A stretch of DNA of 58,436 nt from Arsenophonus sp046530935 (GTDB taxonomy: Bacteria > Pseudomonadota > Gammaproteobacteria > Enterobacterales > Enterobacteriaceae), in the NCBI GenBank assembly GCA_046530935.1, contig JBHEQW010000006.1:1-58436 (forward strand). Reading direction: 5' to 3'. The position numbers and the translations under genes are program-made. The notes below the pieces were generated by a model that saw only the letters and a program-made list of their open reading frames with translations, was not told where the DNA came from and made no database searches. The first letter of the stretch is position 1. Each line of letters opens with the position of its first letter. This document shows, one piece after another, positions 19,468 to 28,806 of this stretch.

Positions 19468-22400
19468 TTAGTCAAATTCTAATTCCACCTGCTGATTACC
19501 TAGCAGAGTTCGCAGTTCAGTTAGAAGGTTATCAGTTGGAACAACCTGCCAAGTGATGCCTAATTTTAATTTAGCGCAAGCATCTTTCTTCTGATAATAA
19601 AGATGAACTGGTATTGTTCCTGAACGATAAGGTTCCAATGTACTACGAAGACGGTTTAATAATTGGTCATCAATTTGTTTATCTGTTAATGAAATAGCAA
19701 TACCTTTAGCATATTTCTCACGAGCTTCACTAAGGTCCATCAATTCACGAACAGACATTTTATTACCACCATTGAAATCATCAAAGCTGACATGACCTAT
19801 GGCAATTAATATTTTATCTTTTTTAAGTAGGTGCTGATACTTTTTTAAGGTATCAGAAAATAACATTATATCCAAGCGTCCAGAACGATCATCTAAAGTA
19901 CATATGCCTATTCTATTACCATGTTTACTAGTTACTACTTTAACTGTCAGCGCTAAACCAACAACGGTTAACATCTGTCCACGAGATGTTGGATTCACAT
20001 CCTTTAATCTCAATCCATTTGTATAATATTCAATCTCAGACAAATAAGAAGTAATAGGATGCCCAGTTAAGTAGAGACCTAATGTTTTACGTTCACATTC
20101 TAATATAAAGTGTTCAGGCCATTTAGGCACACCAGCATAAGATTGTTCAACCTGTTCAGACCCTTCAGCTAATACTCCAAACATATCAGTTTGTCCAATA
20201 GATTCTGCTTTAGCATGTTGATCTGCAGCTCTTAAAGCATCTTCTAATGAAGACATTAACGCTGCACGGTGTGGACCTAAATGATCAAAAGCACCGGACA
20301 TAATTAATTTTTCCATCACTCTACGATTAAGTTTTTTAGTGACCCGCGCACAAAGATCAAAAATTTCTTTAAAATAACCACCTTTTTTACGCGATTCAAT
20401 AATAGTTTCTATTGGACTTTCACCAACACCTTTAATTGCGCCAATTCCATAAACAATTTCACCATTTTCATTTACATGGAAATGATATAACCCACTATTG
20501 ATATCCGGCGGTAATACTTTTAACCCCATAGACCAACATTCATCAACTAAACCAACTACTTTTTCGGTATTATCCATATCTGCTGTCATAACTGCCGCCA
20601 TAAATTCAGCTGGATAGTGTGTTTTTAACCAAAGAGTCTGATAAGAAACTAATGCATAAGCCGCAGAATGTGATTTATTAAACCCGTACCCTGCAAATTT
20701 TTCTAGTAAATCAAAGATTTTGATCCCTAACTCACCATCAATACCATTTTTAATCGCCCCAGTTTCAAAAATTGAGCGTTGTTCCGCCATTTCTTCAGGC
20801 TTTTTTTTACCCATAGCTAGTCGAAGCATATCTGCTTCCCCTAGCGTATAACCAGCAAGCACTTGAGCAATCTGCATAACTTGTTCTTGATAAAGAATAA
20901 TACCATAGGTAGACTCCAAAACCGGTTGCAATGAGTCATGCTGCCATTTAACATCAGGATAAGATATAGCTTCACGTCCATGCTTACGATCAATAAAATT
21001 ATCTACCATACCTGACTGTAATGGGCCTGGACGGAAGAGTGCAACTAAAGCAATCATATCTTCAAAGCAATCAGGGCGTAATCGCTTAATCAACTCTTTC
21101 ATACCCCAAGATTCTAGTTGGAATACAGCTGTTGTTTCGGCCCGTTGTAATAGTTCAAAACATTTTTGATCATCAAGAGGGATCGTCCGGATATCAATGG
21201 GCGATAAATTTTGTTTTTCCCGATGTTGATTAATCATATCTAACGTCCAACTAATAATTGTCAAAGTTCTAAGACCAAGAAAATCAAATTTTACTAAACC
21301 GGCGTATTCAACATCATTCTTATCAAATTGAGTAAGCTGATTTTTTCCTTCAGGATCACAATAAAGTGGTGCAAAATCTGTTATTTTGGTCGGCGCTATG
21401 ACTACTCCACCAGCATGTTTACCTACATTCCGTATCACACCCTCAAGTTTGCGGGCCATATCTATCAATAACTTAACTTCCTCATCAGAATCATAAATTT
21501 CTTGCAATTGTGGCTCTACAGCGAATGCCTTTTTAATGGTCATACTAGGATCCAGTGGAATTAATTTAGCTATTCTATCAACAAATCCATATGGATGATC
21601 CAGTACTCGACCAACATCTCGAATAACAGCTTTTGCTGCCATTGTGGCAAAAGTAATAATTTGTGAGACAGCTTCACGAGCATATATTTGCGCAACATGT
21701 TCAATAACCTGATCTCGTTTTTCCATACAAAAATCAACATCAAAGTCAGGCATGGAAATACGCTCAGGATTAAGAAAACGTTCAAATAAAAGATCAAATT
21801 GAAGCGGGTCTAAGTCAGTAATTTTTAGTGCATAAGCAACTAATGAGCCGGCACCAGAACCTCGGCCAGGGCCAACAGGAATAGCATTATCTTTTGACCA
21901 TTGAATAAATTCCATTACGATCAGAAAATAACCAGGAAATCCCATCTGATTAATCACTCCTAACTCGATATCTAAACGTTTATCATATTCTACCCGCCGT
22001 TCAGATCTTTCTTTTTCGTCGTGATAAAGAAATTTTAAACGTTCTTCCAAACCTACTTTTGCACATTTAATAAGGAAATCTTCCGTCGCTATATCACCAG
22101 TTGGAAATTTCGGCAAAAAATATTCACCTAAACGCATGATCACATTACATCTCTTAGCAATTTCGATGCTATTTTTTAATGCCTCAGGAATATCGGAAAA
22201 TAATTCAACCATTTCATGTTCAGTGCGTAGATATTGCTGAGGACTATAATTTTTTGGTCTTTTCGGATCAGCAAGTGTAAACCCATCATGGATCGCTACA
22301 CGTATTTCATGTGCAGAAAAATCATCAGCATTAATAAAGCGTACATTATTTGTAGCAACAACTGGCAGACCTTTTTGTGCGGCTAATTTGACGGCGGCAT

Positions 22401-22947
22401 GTAAATAACTATCTTCATCAGGCTGACCAGTTCTAATAAGTTCTAGATAATAGTTATCCGGGAAATGAGTTTGATAAAAATCCAAACATTGTTCAACTAG
22501 TTGTTGATTTCCACGTAATAAAAATTTACCCACATCGCCCATACAGCCACCAGAAAGTAATAATAATCCCTCTCTATGGATTATCAGCCATTCTTGCGTG
22601 ATCGTTGGTCCGATTGCGTCATAACCTTTTTGATGGGCTGCGGAAATGAGTAGTATTAGGTTATGGTAACCTTTATTATTCCTGGCCAGGATAGTCAAAT
22701 GAGCAACTTCATCGCCGAGTAACTCACTTTCTAGATAAAAATCTGCACCAATAATTGGCTTAACTCCAGCAGAATGTGCCGCACTGTAAAATTTTATTAA
22801 ACCATAAAGATTAGTAAAATCGGTTATCGCCAATGCAGGCATGCCTAATTCTACAACGCGATTAATGAGTGGGTTAATTTTTGCTAATCCATCAATAATG
22901 GAATAATCACTATGCACACGTAAGTGTATAAAATATGGTTCGGACAT
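19468..22947 (-). CDS. dnaE: DNA polymerase III subunit alpha
   Basis: Catalytic subunit of the replicative polymerase. 1159 residues (1160 in E. coli). Domains in order: N-terminal PHP domain (FIHLRVHSDYSIIDGLAKI), polymerase palm with GPGRGSGAGSLVAYAL and the catalytic aspartates in MPDFDVDFCMEKRD (about residue 400), fingers (GMKELIKRL, YGFNKSHSAAYALVSYQT), helix-hairpin-helix region, an OB-fold (MLTVVGLALTVKVVTSKHGN), and the C-terminal tau-binding part. Full length with no missing blocks. It precedes accA by 11 bases; its usual upstream neighbour rnhB is a pseudogene. Confidence 0.98.
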   Translation of the reverse strand: MSEPYFIHLRVHSDYSIIDGLAKINPLINRVVELGMPALAITDFTNLYGLIKFYSAAHSAGVKPIIGADFYLESELLGDEVAHLTILARNNKGYHNLILLISAAHQKGYDAIGPTITQEWLIIHREGLLLLSGGCMGDVGKFLLRGNQQLVEQCLDFYQTHFPDNYYLELIRTGQPDEDSYLHAAVKLAAQKGLPVVATNNVRFINADDFSAHEIRVAIHDGFTLADPKRPKNYSPQQYLRTEHEMVELFSDIPEALKNSIEIAKRCNVIMRLGEYFLPKFPTGDIATEDFLIKCAKVGLEERLKFLYHDEKERSERRVEYDKRLDIELGVINQMGFPGYFLIVMEFIQWSKDNAIPVGPGRGSGAGSLVAYALKITDLDPLQFDLLFERFLNPERISMPDFDVDFCMEKRDQVIEHVAQIYAREAVSQIITFATMAAKAVIRDVGRVLDHPYGFVDRIAKLIPLDPSMTIKKAFAVEPQLQEIYDSDEEVKLLIDMARKLEGVIRNVGKHAGGVVIAPTKITDFAPLYCDPEGKNQLTQFDKNDVEYAGLVKFDFLGLRTLTIISWTLDMINQHREKQNLSPIDIRTIPLDDQKCFELLQRAETTAVFQLESWGMKELIKRLRPDCFEDMIALVALFRPGPLQSGMVDNFIDRKHGREAISYPDVKWQHDSLQPVLESTYGIILYQEQVMQIAQVLAGYTLGEADMLRLAMGKKKPEEMAEQRSIFETGAIKNGIDGELGIKIFDLLEKFAGYGFNKSHSAAYALVSYQTLWLKTHYPAEFMAAVMTADMDNTEKVVGLVDECWSMGLKVLPPDINSGLYHFHVNENGEIVYGIGAIKGVGESPIETIIESRKKGGYFKEIFDLCARVTKKLNRRVMEKLIMSGAFDHLGPHRAALMSSLEDALRAADQHAKAESIGQTDMFGVLAEGSEQVEQSYAGVPKWPEHFILECERKTLGLYLTGHPITSYLSEIEYYTNGLRLKDVNPTSRGQMLTVVGLALTVKVVTSKHGNRIGICTLDDRSGRLDIMLFSDTLKKYQHLLKKDKILIAIGHVSFDDFNGGNKMSVRELMDLSEAREKYAKGIAISLTDKQIDDQLLNRLRSTLEPYRSGTIPVHLYYQKKDACAKLKLGITWQVVPTDNLLTELRTLLGNQQVELEFD

Positions 22948-22978
22948 TTTCTTAACTATATTTTTCGCAATTCAGTAT

Positions 22979-23522
22979 TCATCGAACAGTGGGACAAAAC
23001 TTTTGTGATGAAACTATGTTGGAGCCTGTTGAGCCAATTTTTCTAAATGAATTACCGTTTGGATAGCATTTATGTTGAGAAAAAGCATACCCTGAATAAA
23101 TGAAGAGCACTAGTTTCCTACAGTAAACTATCATGTTTAATAATCGCACATGTTTAATAATCGCATAAGAAGGCATATGAAAACTTGGAATCTTATTGCC
23201 ATCTACTAAAATAAAAACATGAATAGTGCTAAGCCTATTTACTGCCATACACATGGCTAAAAAATATCCTCTAATATATTGATATTATTTATCGATTCTA
23301 GCAATGTACCGTCACATACTCCAAGATAATACCTTTGTATTGAGTCTTAATATAAGAGTGCATTACGCTGTTTTCATTTAATTTTTTAGAATCAGATAAT
23401 CCTAACTATTATTGGCTGTTTTTGGATATAAAATCACAGCAGCTGTTATCACTGCTACGACTAAAGGCGATCTACCAACTTCATCAACAGGGCCAATAAA
23501 TTTTTCTATAGTCTAAGTAAAA
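22979..23522 (-). pseudogene. rnhB: rnhB pseudogene (ribonuclease HII)
   Basis: Lies exactly where rnhB stands between lpxB and dnaE. On the minus strand, 23500-23430 reads GPVDEVGRSPLVVAVITAAVIL, the RNase HII start with the catalytic Asp-Glu. Further on, FILVDGNKIPSFHMPSYAIIKH (about 23220-23155) and YSGYAFSQHKCYPNGNSF...GSTGSNIVSSQKFCPTVR (23095-22982) match the conserved VLIDGNxxPxLxxxxxAVVKGD, YGFAxHKGYPTxxH and GxTxxHRRSFxPVR blocks. The middle part with the other catalytic acids is lost to deletion and frameshifts, and there is no continuous frame. RNase HI or the mismatch system would have to remove misincorporated ribonucleotides. Confidence 0.88.
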
Positions 23523-24698
23523 TTATTTATTTTTACTTAGCTCCAAGACAGCTTCTGCCGCTTGTTGATCTGCATGGCAAAGGATTCTTTCATGTAATTG
23601 CAAGAAGGTTTGTTTTAGCTGCTTAACCTTTTTTTTATCTAGCAGTAAGGACTTAAGTGAGCCAGCTAATCGTTCAGGTTTACAATCTTGCTGAATAAAT
23701 TCTTTAACCAACTCTTCACCCGCCAATAAATTAGGCAATGAAATAAAAGGAATTTTAACTATGCGTTTAGCTAACCAATAAGTCACTAGGTTCATTCGAT
23801 ATCCAACTACCATCGGACACTTTGCTAGCATGCATTCTAATGAAGCCGTCCCTGAAGCTAATAAAGTTACATCTGATGCAATCATAGCTATCTGCGCTTT
23901 ACCATCTAAAATTTTTAGTCGTAAAGCTGGCGAGATCTCTCGATAAATAGCTTCAAATTGCTGCAAACATTGTTGATTAACAAGAGGAACTAAGATTTGT
24001 AAATTAGGAAAATCCTTTATCAAAATTTCTGCAGTCTGCAAAAAATTAGCACTCAGTATTTCAACTTCAGCACGACGGCTGCCAGGCAAGATGGCCAAAC
24101 ACTTAGCATCATGAGTTATATTTAGTTGTGCTCTAGCAGCGCTCTTATCAGGATATAGCGGTATACTATCAGCAAGAGTATGGCCGATAAAACGACATGG
24201 AATATTGTAGCGATCATAAAACTTTTTTTCAAATGGTAACAAAACAAGCACTAGGTTGGTTGCCTTTTTTATCTTAAAAATACGATGCTCTCTCCAAGCC
24301 CAAACAGAAGGACTTACATAATGAATAGTTTTAATACCTATTTGTTTTAATTTCCATTCAAGTCTAATATTAAAGTCAGGCGCATCTATCCCAATAAACA
24401 CATCAGGCCGCAATTTAGAAAAACACTTAGTTAAGTCAGCGCGAATTTGTAATAAGCGTGATAATCTCCCTAAAACTTCAACAATCCCCATCACAGCGAA
24501 TTCTTCCATTTCATACCAGGCCTCACATCCCTCCGCTCGCATTAATGGACCTGCGACACCAACAAAACGAGCATTTGGAACTTGATGTTTTAGAGCACCA
24601 ATAAGACCTGCACCAAGTATGTCGCCTGATATTTCTCCAGCAACAAGTCCAATAACCAAATGTCGTTGTTGAATTACAATTTGATGAGAATTTGCCAA
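23523..24698 (-). CDS. lpxB: Lipid-A-disaccharide synthase LpxB
   Basis: GT19 glycosyltransferase joining 2,3-diacylglucosamine-1-phosphate (lipid X) to UDP-2,3-diacylglucosamine to form the lipid A disaccharide; peripheral on the inner membrane. 391 residues (382 in E. coli). Recognisable: LVAGEISGDILGAGLI at the N-terminus, SVWAWREHR, IGHTLAD, LPGSRRAEVE and LASGTASLECMLAKCPMVVGYR. The AGGAGAAATATTTGGCAA leader gives a good ribosome site before ATG 24698. It is separated from lpxA by an IS481 relic whose end is only 22 bases upstream of this start, so the original operon leader is gone and transcription must cross, or start within, the relic. Confidence 0.96.
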   Translation of the reverse strand: MANSHQIVIQQRHLVIGLVAGEISGDILGAGLIGALKHQVPNARFVGVAGPLMRAEGCEAWYEMEEFAVMGIVEVLGRLSRLLQIRADLTKCFSKLRPDVFIGIDAPDFNIRLEWKLKQIGIKTIHYVSPSVWAWREHRIFKIKKATNLVLVLLPFEKKFYDRYNIPCRFIGHTLADSIPLYPDKSAARAQLNITHDAKCLAILPGSRRAEVEILSANFLQTAEILIKDFPNLQILVPLVNQQCLQQFEAIYREISPALRLKILDGKAQIAMIASDVTLLASGTASLECMLAKCPMVVGYRMNLVTYWLAKRIVKIPFISLPNLLAGEELVKEFIQQDCKPERLAGSLKSLLLDKKKVKQLKQTFLQLHERILCHADQQAAEAVLELSKNK

Positions 24699-24720
24699 AT
24701 ATTTCTCCTATTTATATACT

Positions 24721-25815
24721 TGTTAAGTCTCATATCCACTTATATAGTATATTTTTTAATAATTCATGTTTAACTTTAAACTAGTCTTCCATAGACTGTA
24801 ATAGAATTTTACTGCTAAATACTGATTGGGATAATTATTAATTGTACAGTAAATCGTATCGATACAGAGTGATCTCAAGCTCTTGACCAAAATTGAAATG
24901 ATTGCTTTGCAGCCATCTTATATACGCGAATTAAATTACTCAATCATATCATTCGTTTGAGAATGATGGAACTGTTGACTAAAATTGGTGTTATATAACA
25001 ATCTCTGTACATAAACTGGTAAATTCATGTTTTCCAGTAACTGAACGTTTTTGCAGGCCAAAAAGGCTGCCTATAAATTTTTTGCTATTGTCTGTAAGTG
25101 CACAATTAAATAGCCATGAGAGATAATGCTAGGTTAAGATCACTTAAGAATAGTAAAGCATTTACCAGAATCTTGGCCTTGTAAAAATGAATAAAAAATG
25201 CATCCAATTGCGTGATTTATGTCTAGAAAAAGATAATGTCGCAAAGTTTCGCTTTGGTATTTACGGAAAATATTTCCCGTCTAGGTACAGATAATATTAG
25301 ACTCGTAACTTTTTTAAATGCTTTTATATGCTTTGTCTCTTCATGGAGCTTTATAACAGACCCACACATTTGGCTCATTTCACGCAAATTTCACCTATTT
25401 CCTGGCTTGCTTAAGCACTAACTCAGCCTAAGATCGAGATAGAAACGTTGGGTTCAGAAATTCGCATACAATTACCAGTAGATCATTAAGATAGAGAAAA
25501 TTTTCGCAGAAAAACAATTACAGCCTTCCTTAGAAGGCAAATATCTGCATTTTCAAACAATGGAGAATATTGCTATTTTCATCGAAATATCGTTTCGATT
25601 TTACCATTTAGTAAAGAAATGTAAGTTCGAATAAACCATAATGCTTACTAAAAATATACCAAAGAGCTTCTCTTACCTAAAAAGAAGGTCTAATTTTAGG
25701 TCTTTTAACTACATAACGATAAAGCATAATTATCATAATATATTCAATCAACTATATCCCATCAGTAGGCATCCTTGCCATGAATAGAGTTTGGTTAATA
25801 TATTGTCTATATATA
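24721..25815 (-). mobile_element. IS481-family relic inserted between lpxA and lpxB
   Basis: About 1.1 kb, minus strand, beginning with TGTTAAG at 24721. Its C-terminal coding end (ILLQSMEDxFKVKHELLKN-like, 24760-24800) and N-terminal helix-turn-helix region (25590-25680) align with the relic at 34285-35350 and with the plus-strand copy at 10196. Frames are broken throughout; short open frames here (for example 25236-25421 on the plus strand) are incidental. It sits in the lpxD-fabZ-lpxA-lpxB operon in the same direction as transcription. Confidence 0.72.
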
Positions 25816-25834
25816 ATAATGCGATAGCAAACAG

Positions 25835-26632
25835 TTAACGAATAATCCCCCTGTTAGATTGCGCTGAATTCTCTAAAAAATTACTCAGTATTTTTACCTG
25901 TCGATTATTCTTTCCTAGTATTAGCAATTCTTCTCTAGCCTCATCTAGCGTTTTACCGCAACGGTAAAGAATCTTATACGCATTCCTAATCGCATGTAGT
26001 GATTCTTTATCAAAGCCACGACGTTTTAGACCTTCAATATTCACTCCATAAGGAGTTGCATGATTACCTTGTGCAATAACATAAGGTGGAATATCTTGAG
26101 CAACACCAGAACATCCGCCAACCATAACATAAGCACCAATTTGGCAAAATTGATGCACTGCACTCATGCCGCCAATAATAGCATAATCGTCCAGTTTAAC
26201 ATGTCCTCCAAGCGTACCGTTATTAGCAATTATACAATAATTTCCTAGCAAACAATCATGGGCAATATGGGTATTTACCATCAATAGATTATCATTACCT
26301 ATTTTTGTTAAGCCTCCTCCTTGTAGAGTGCCACGGTGAATAGTACAACTCTCCCTAATACGATTGCAATCACCAATCTCAACTCGAGTTGGCTCTCCTT
26401 GATATTTTAGATCCTGATTAATTTCACCTATAGTGACAAACTGAAATATCTGGTTATTACAACCAATTTTACTATTACCATTGACAACCACATGAGATTT
26501 AAGTGTTGTATCTGCACCAATATCAACCTGAGAACCAATATAACAAAAAGGGCCTATACGAACATTTACACCGATAATTGCGCCTTCTTCAATAATAGAA
26601 GAAGGATGAATAATCGCTGTTTTATTAATCAT
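25835..26632 (-). CDS. lpxA: UDP-N-acetylglucosamine acyltransferase LpxA
   Basis: First enzyme of lipid A synthesis: transfers (R)-3-hydroxyacyl from ACP to the 3-OH of UDP-GlcNAc; cytoplasmic trimer. I start it at ATG 26632 (MINKTAIIHPSSIIEEG), giving 265 residues (262 in E. coli); the frame is open 13 residues further, but those overlap the end of fabZ and do not match the family. A left-handed beta-helix is shown by hexapeptide repeats from residue 5 to about 185. The catalytic histidine is H125 in NTHIAHDC. C-terminal helices (LKRRGFDKESLHAIRNAYKILYR) are present. The ATG lies 14 bases after the fabZ stop, with GAGAG before it. Confidence 0.96.
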   Translation of the reverse strand: MINKTAIIHPSSIIEEGAIIGVNVRIGPFCYIGSQVDIGADTTLKSHVVVNGNSKIGCNNQIFQFVTIGEINQDLKYQGEPTRVEIGDCNRIRESCTIHRGTLQGGGLTKIGNDNLLMVNTHIAHDCLLGNYCIIANNGTLGGHVKLDDYAIIGGMSAVHQFCQIGAYVMVGGCSGVAQDIPPYVIAQGNHATPYGVNIEGLKRRGFDKESLHAIRNAYKILYRCGKTLDEAREELLILGKNNRQVKILSNFLENSAQSNRGIIR

Positions 26633-26646
26633 ATCAGCTCTCATTT

Positions 26647-27099
26647 TTATGCTTCTTGGCTGCGAGCACACATCATTGTAGCCTCACAAACAACTTTTTC
26701 ATCCACTTTTGCAACACCTTTAAAAAGCGTTAATCCACGCTTTGTTTTAACAAACATTACCTCAAAAATCATCTGATCACCAGGTTGAACAGGATGTTTA
26801 AATCTTGCCTCGTCAATACCAGCAAAATAATATAGTTCGCCAGGCTCTAATTTTCCAACACTCTTAAAAGCTAAAATACCAGCTGCTTGAGCCATAGCTT
26901 CAAGAATTAATACTCCAGGAAATATTGGCTTACAAGGAAAATGACCTTGGAAAAAAGGTTCATTAAAAGAGACATTTTTTAGTGCACGTAAAAATTTACC
27001 TTCTTCAAGATCTAATACACGATCAACTAATAAAAAAGGATAGCGATGGGGTAACAACCCTAAAATTTCTTCTATATCCAGAGTATGTTTATCACTCAT
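26647..27099 (-). CDS. fabZ: 3-hydroxyacyl-ACP dehydratase FabZ
   Basis: Removes water from beta-hydroxyacyl-ACP in the fatty acid elongation cycle; it competes with LpxA and LpxD for hydroxyacyl-ACP and so links phospholipid and lipid A synthesis. 150 residues (151 in E. coli). Hot-dog fold with catalytic His53 in FFQGHFPCKPIFPGV and Glu67 in LILEAMAQAAG. The N-terminal IEEILGLLPHRYPFLLVDRV is typical. It sits between lpxD and lpxA as in E. coli; a strong hairpin stands in the 113-base gap after lpxD. No decay. Confidence 0.97.
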   Translation of the reverse strand: MSDKHTLDIEEILGLLPHRYPFLLVDRVLDLEEGKFLRALKNVSFNEPFFQGHFPCKPIFPGVLILEAMAQAAGILAFKSVGKLEPGELYYFAGIDEARFKHPVQPGDQMIFEVMFVKTKRGLTLFKGVAKVDEKVVCEATMMCARSQEA

Positions 27100-27145
27100 A
27101 GAAAAGACTCTTTTTGTTTAAATTTAAAAAATTAAATATGAATAA

Positions 27146-27189
27146 TGCGGCCTGCTTTAACCCTAAAACAAGGTTTTCGGCAGGCCGCA
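27146..27189 (-). terminator. Stable hairpin between lpxD and fabZ
   Basis: TGCGGCCTGC and its exact complement GCAGGCCGCA form a 10-bp GC-rich stem around a 24-base loop that can pair further (AACC/GGTT). It is by far the most GC-rich element nearby. On the transcribed minus strand it is not followed directly by a T-run, so an RNA processing or stability element, or a partial attenuator, is as likely as a terminator. Confidence 0.4.
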
Positions 27190-27212
27190 ATTAACAAATC
27201 TATATGTAGTGT

Positions 27213-28253
27213 TTAGTTATCTTTACTAATAAATACCTTACGTTCTAGTACCTTTATGCGCTTAGCCATTTCATTAATATTCAAAACTAAAGCAGCTGTT
27301 TTTCGCCAAACCTTATTTGGCTGTAATGGAATGCCAGAAGAGTATATTCCAGGCTCACTAATTGGACGCATTACCATTCCCATTCCTGTTATAATAACTT
27401 TATCACAAATTTCCATATGTCCATTAATAACACTAGCACCACCAATCATACAATATTGACCTATTTTCAAACTACCGGCCATAATAACCCCACCAGCGAT
27501 AGCTGTATGATCACCGATAATCACATTGTGAGCAATTTGACATTGATTATCAATGATGACTCCATTACCAATAATTGTATTATCCAGTGCGCCGCGATCA
27601 ATGCTGGTACAAGCACCAATTTCAACATTATTACCAATAACAACTGAACCTAATTGAGGTATTTTTATCCACTGCCCTTTTTTGTTTGCATAGCCAAAAC
27701 CATCTGATCCAATAACTGTTCCTGATTGGATAAGACATTGTTCACCTATCTCGACATTATGATAGATAGAAACATTTGCCCATAAACGTGTAGACTGGCC
27801 GATCTTGACATTTTTACCAATAAAGCAACCTGCTCCAATAATAACTTGATTACCTAATATTACACCTGATTCGATAACAGCATTAACTCCAATGGCAACA
27901 TTTTCACCGAACTGAACATCTTCTGCAACAATCGCAGAAGGATGTATGTTTTGTGCAGGTTTAGGCGTTGTATCCAAAATTTGAGCTAATTGAGCATAAG
28001 CTAGATAAGGATCTTTAACCACTAATGCTGATATTTTGCTATCTGGTAGATATTTTTGCTTTAATACCACGGCAGCAGCTTTACATTTTGCTAATTGTGT
28101 CAGGTAACATCGACGGCTATTAGACGATAGAAAAGTAATTTGCCCTTCCTTCGCTAAATGCATAGGTGCAATACTGCTGATAATAATATCATCATCACCG
28201 TATAGCTGCGCGTTTAATTTTTTAGCTAAATCAGCTAATCGAATAGAAATCAT
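27213..28253 (-). CDS. lpxD: UDP-3-O-(3-hydroxyacyl)glucosamine N-acyltransferase LpxD
   Basis: Third step of lipid A synthesis: adds the second hydroxyacyl chain to the 2-amino group. 346 residues (341 in E. coli). An N-terminal uridine-binding domain (about 1-100, with ITFLSSNSRRCYL) is followed by a hexapeptide-repeat beta-helix (about 105-310) and a C-terminal ACP-binding helix (VLNINEMAKRIKVLERKV). The catalytic histidine is H242 in CQIAHNVIIGDHTAIAGG. It starts four bases after the skp stop, so the skp-lpxD pair is transcriptionally tight. Confidence 0.96.
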   Translation of the reverse strand: MISIRLADLAKKLNAQLYGDDDIIISSIAPMHLAKEGQITFLSSNSRRCYLTQLAKCKAAAVVLKQKYLPDSKISALVVKDPYLAYAQLAQILDTTPKPAQNIHPSAIVAEDVQFGENVAIGVNAVIESGVILGNQVIIGAGCFIGKNVKIGQSTRLWANVSIYHNVEIGEQCLIQSGTVIGSDGFGYANKKGQWIKIPQLGSVVIGNNVEIGACTSIDRGALDNTIIGNGVIIDNQCQIAHNVIIGDHTAIAGGVIMAGSLKIGQYCMIGGASVINGHMEICDKVIITGMGMVMRPISEPGIYSSGIPLQPNKVWRKTAALVLNINEMAKRIKVLERKVFISKDN

Positions 28254-28256
28254 CTA

Positions 28257-28748
28257 TTATTTAACCTTCTTAATAACCAGATCTGTAATATTTTTCAAAT
28301 TTGAACTGTTTTCTGGATAGAAAACAGCATTTATGTCAACAACCACGTCATAACGCTCCTTTTCTGCAAGCGCTTTAGTCGCTATCTTTATCGTTTGCAA
28401 TATTTTATTTCTCTCTTCTTGCTGACGACGTTGGTTATCTTGTTCAAATTGGTGTGCTTTCTTAAGAAAGTCTTTCCTCTTAGTTTCAAATGCTTGCAGA
28501 TCTTTCTCATTAGGTTTGGCGTTACTTTTTTGTAAATTTTCCCCATGAGCCTGTAAATCTTTTTCCATATTTTCTAACTCATCAACTCGTACTTTAAATT
28601 CTTTTTCAAGTTGTTTAGATACAGCTTTACTGGTTACTATGTTCTGAAAAATTTCCCCGACGTTAATAACAACAACTTTTTCTGCATAAGCACCGGCAGA
28701 TACGGATAAAATCAAACTTAAAGCTGATGCACACAACAAAATTTTCAC
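28257..28748 (-). CDS. skp: Periplasmic chaperone Skp
   Basis: Trimeric jellyfish-shaped chaperone that holds unfolded outer membrane proteins between Sec and the BAM complex. I assign a GTG start at 28748 (MKILLCASALSL...), because AAGGAG stands six bases before it; a longer frame from TTG 28781 would bury that ribosome site and put a charged stretch before the signal peptide. The product is then 163 residues (161 in E. coli) with a signal peptide of about 20 residues ending AGAYA-EKVVV. The mature part has the OmpH-like core with long coiled-coil arms (FKVRVDELENMEKDLQ, FEQDNQRRQQEERNKILQ) and a C-terminal VVDINAVFY. It lies between bamA and lpxD, as in enterobacteria. Confidence 0.93.
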   Translation of the reverse strand: MKILLCASALSLILSVSAGAYAEKVVVINVGEIFQNIVTSKAVSKQLEKEFKVRVDELENMEKDLQAHGENLQKSNAKPNEKDLQAFETKRKDFLKKAHQFEQDNQRRQQEERNKILQTIKIATKALAEKERYDVVVDINAVFYPENSSNLKNITDLVIKKVK

Positions 28749-28806
28749 ACTAAACTCCTTATCTCTTGATCTTGACCACAACTAATCGATAAATTGAATT
28801 GACGTT

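Noticed and set aside
25236..25421. 61-codon plus-strand frame between lpxA and lpxB
   Set aside because: Antisense to the IS481 relic and without a counterpart in the second IS481 copy.
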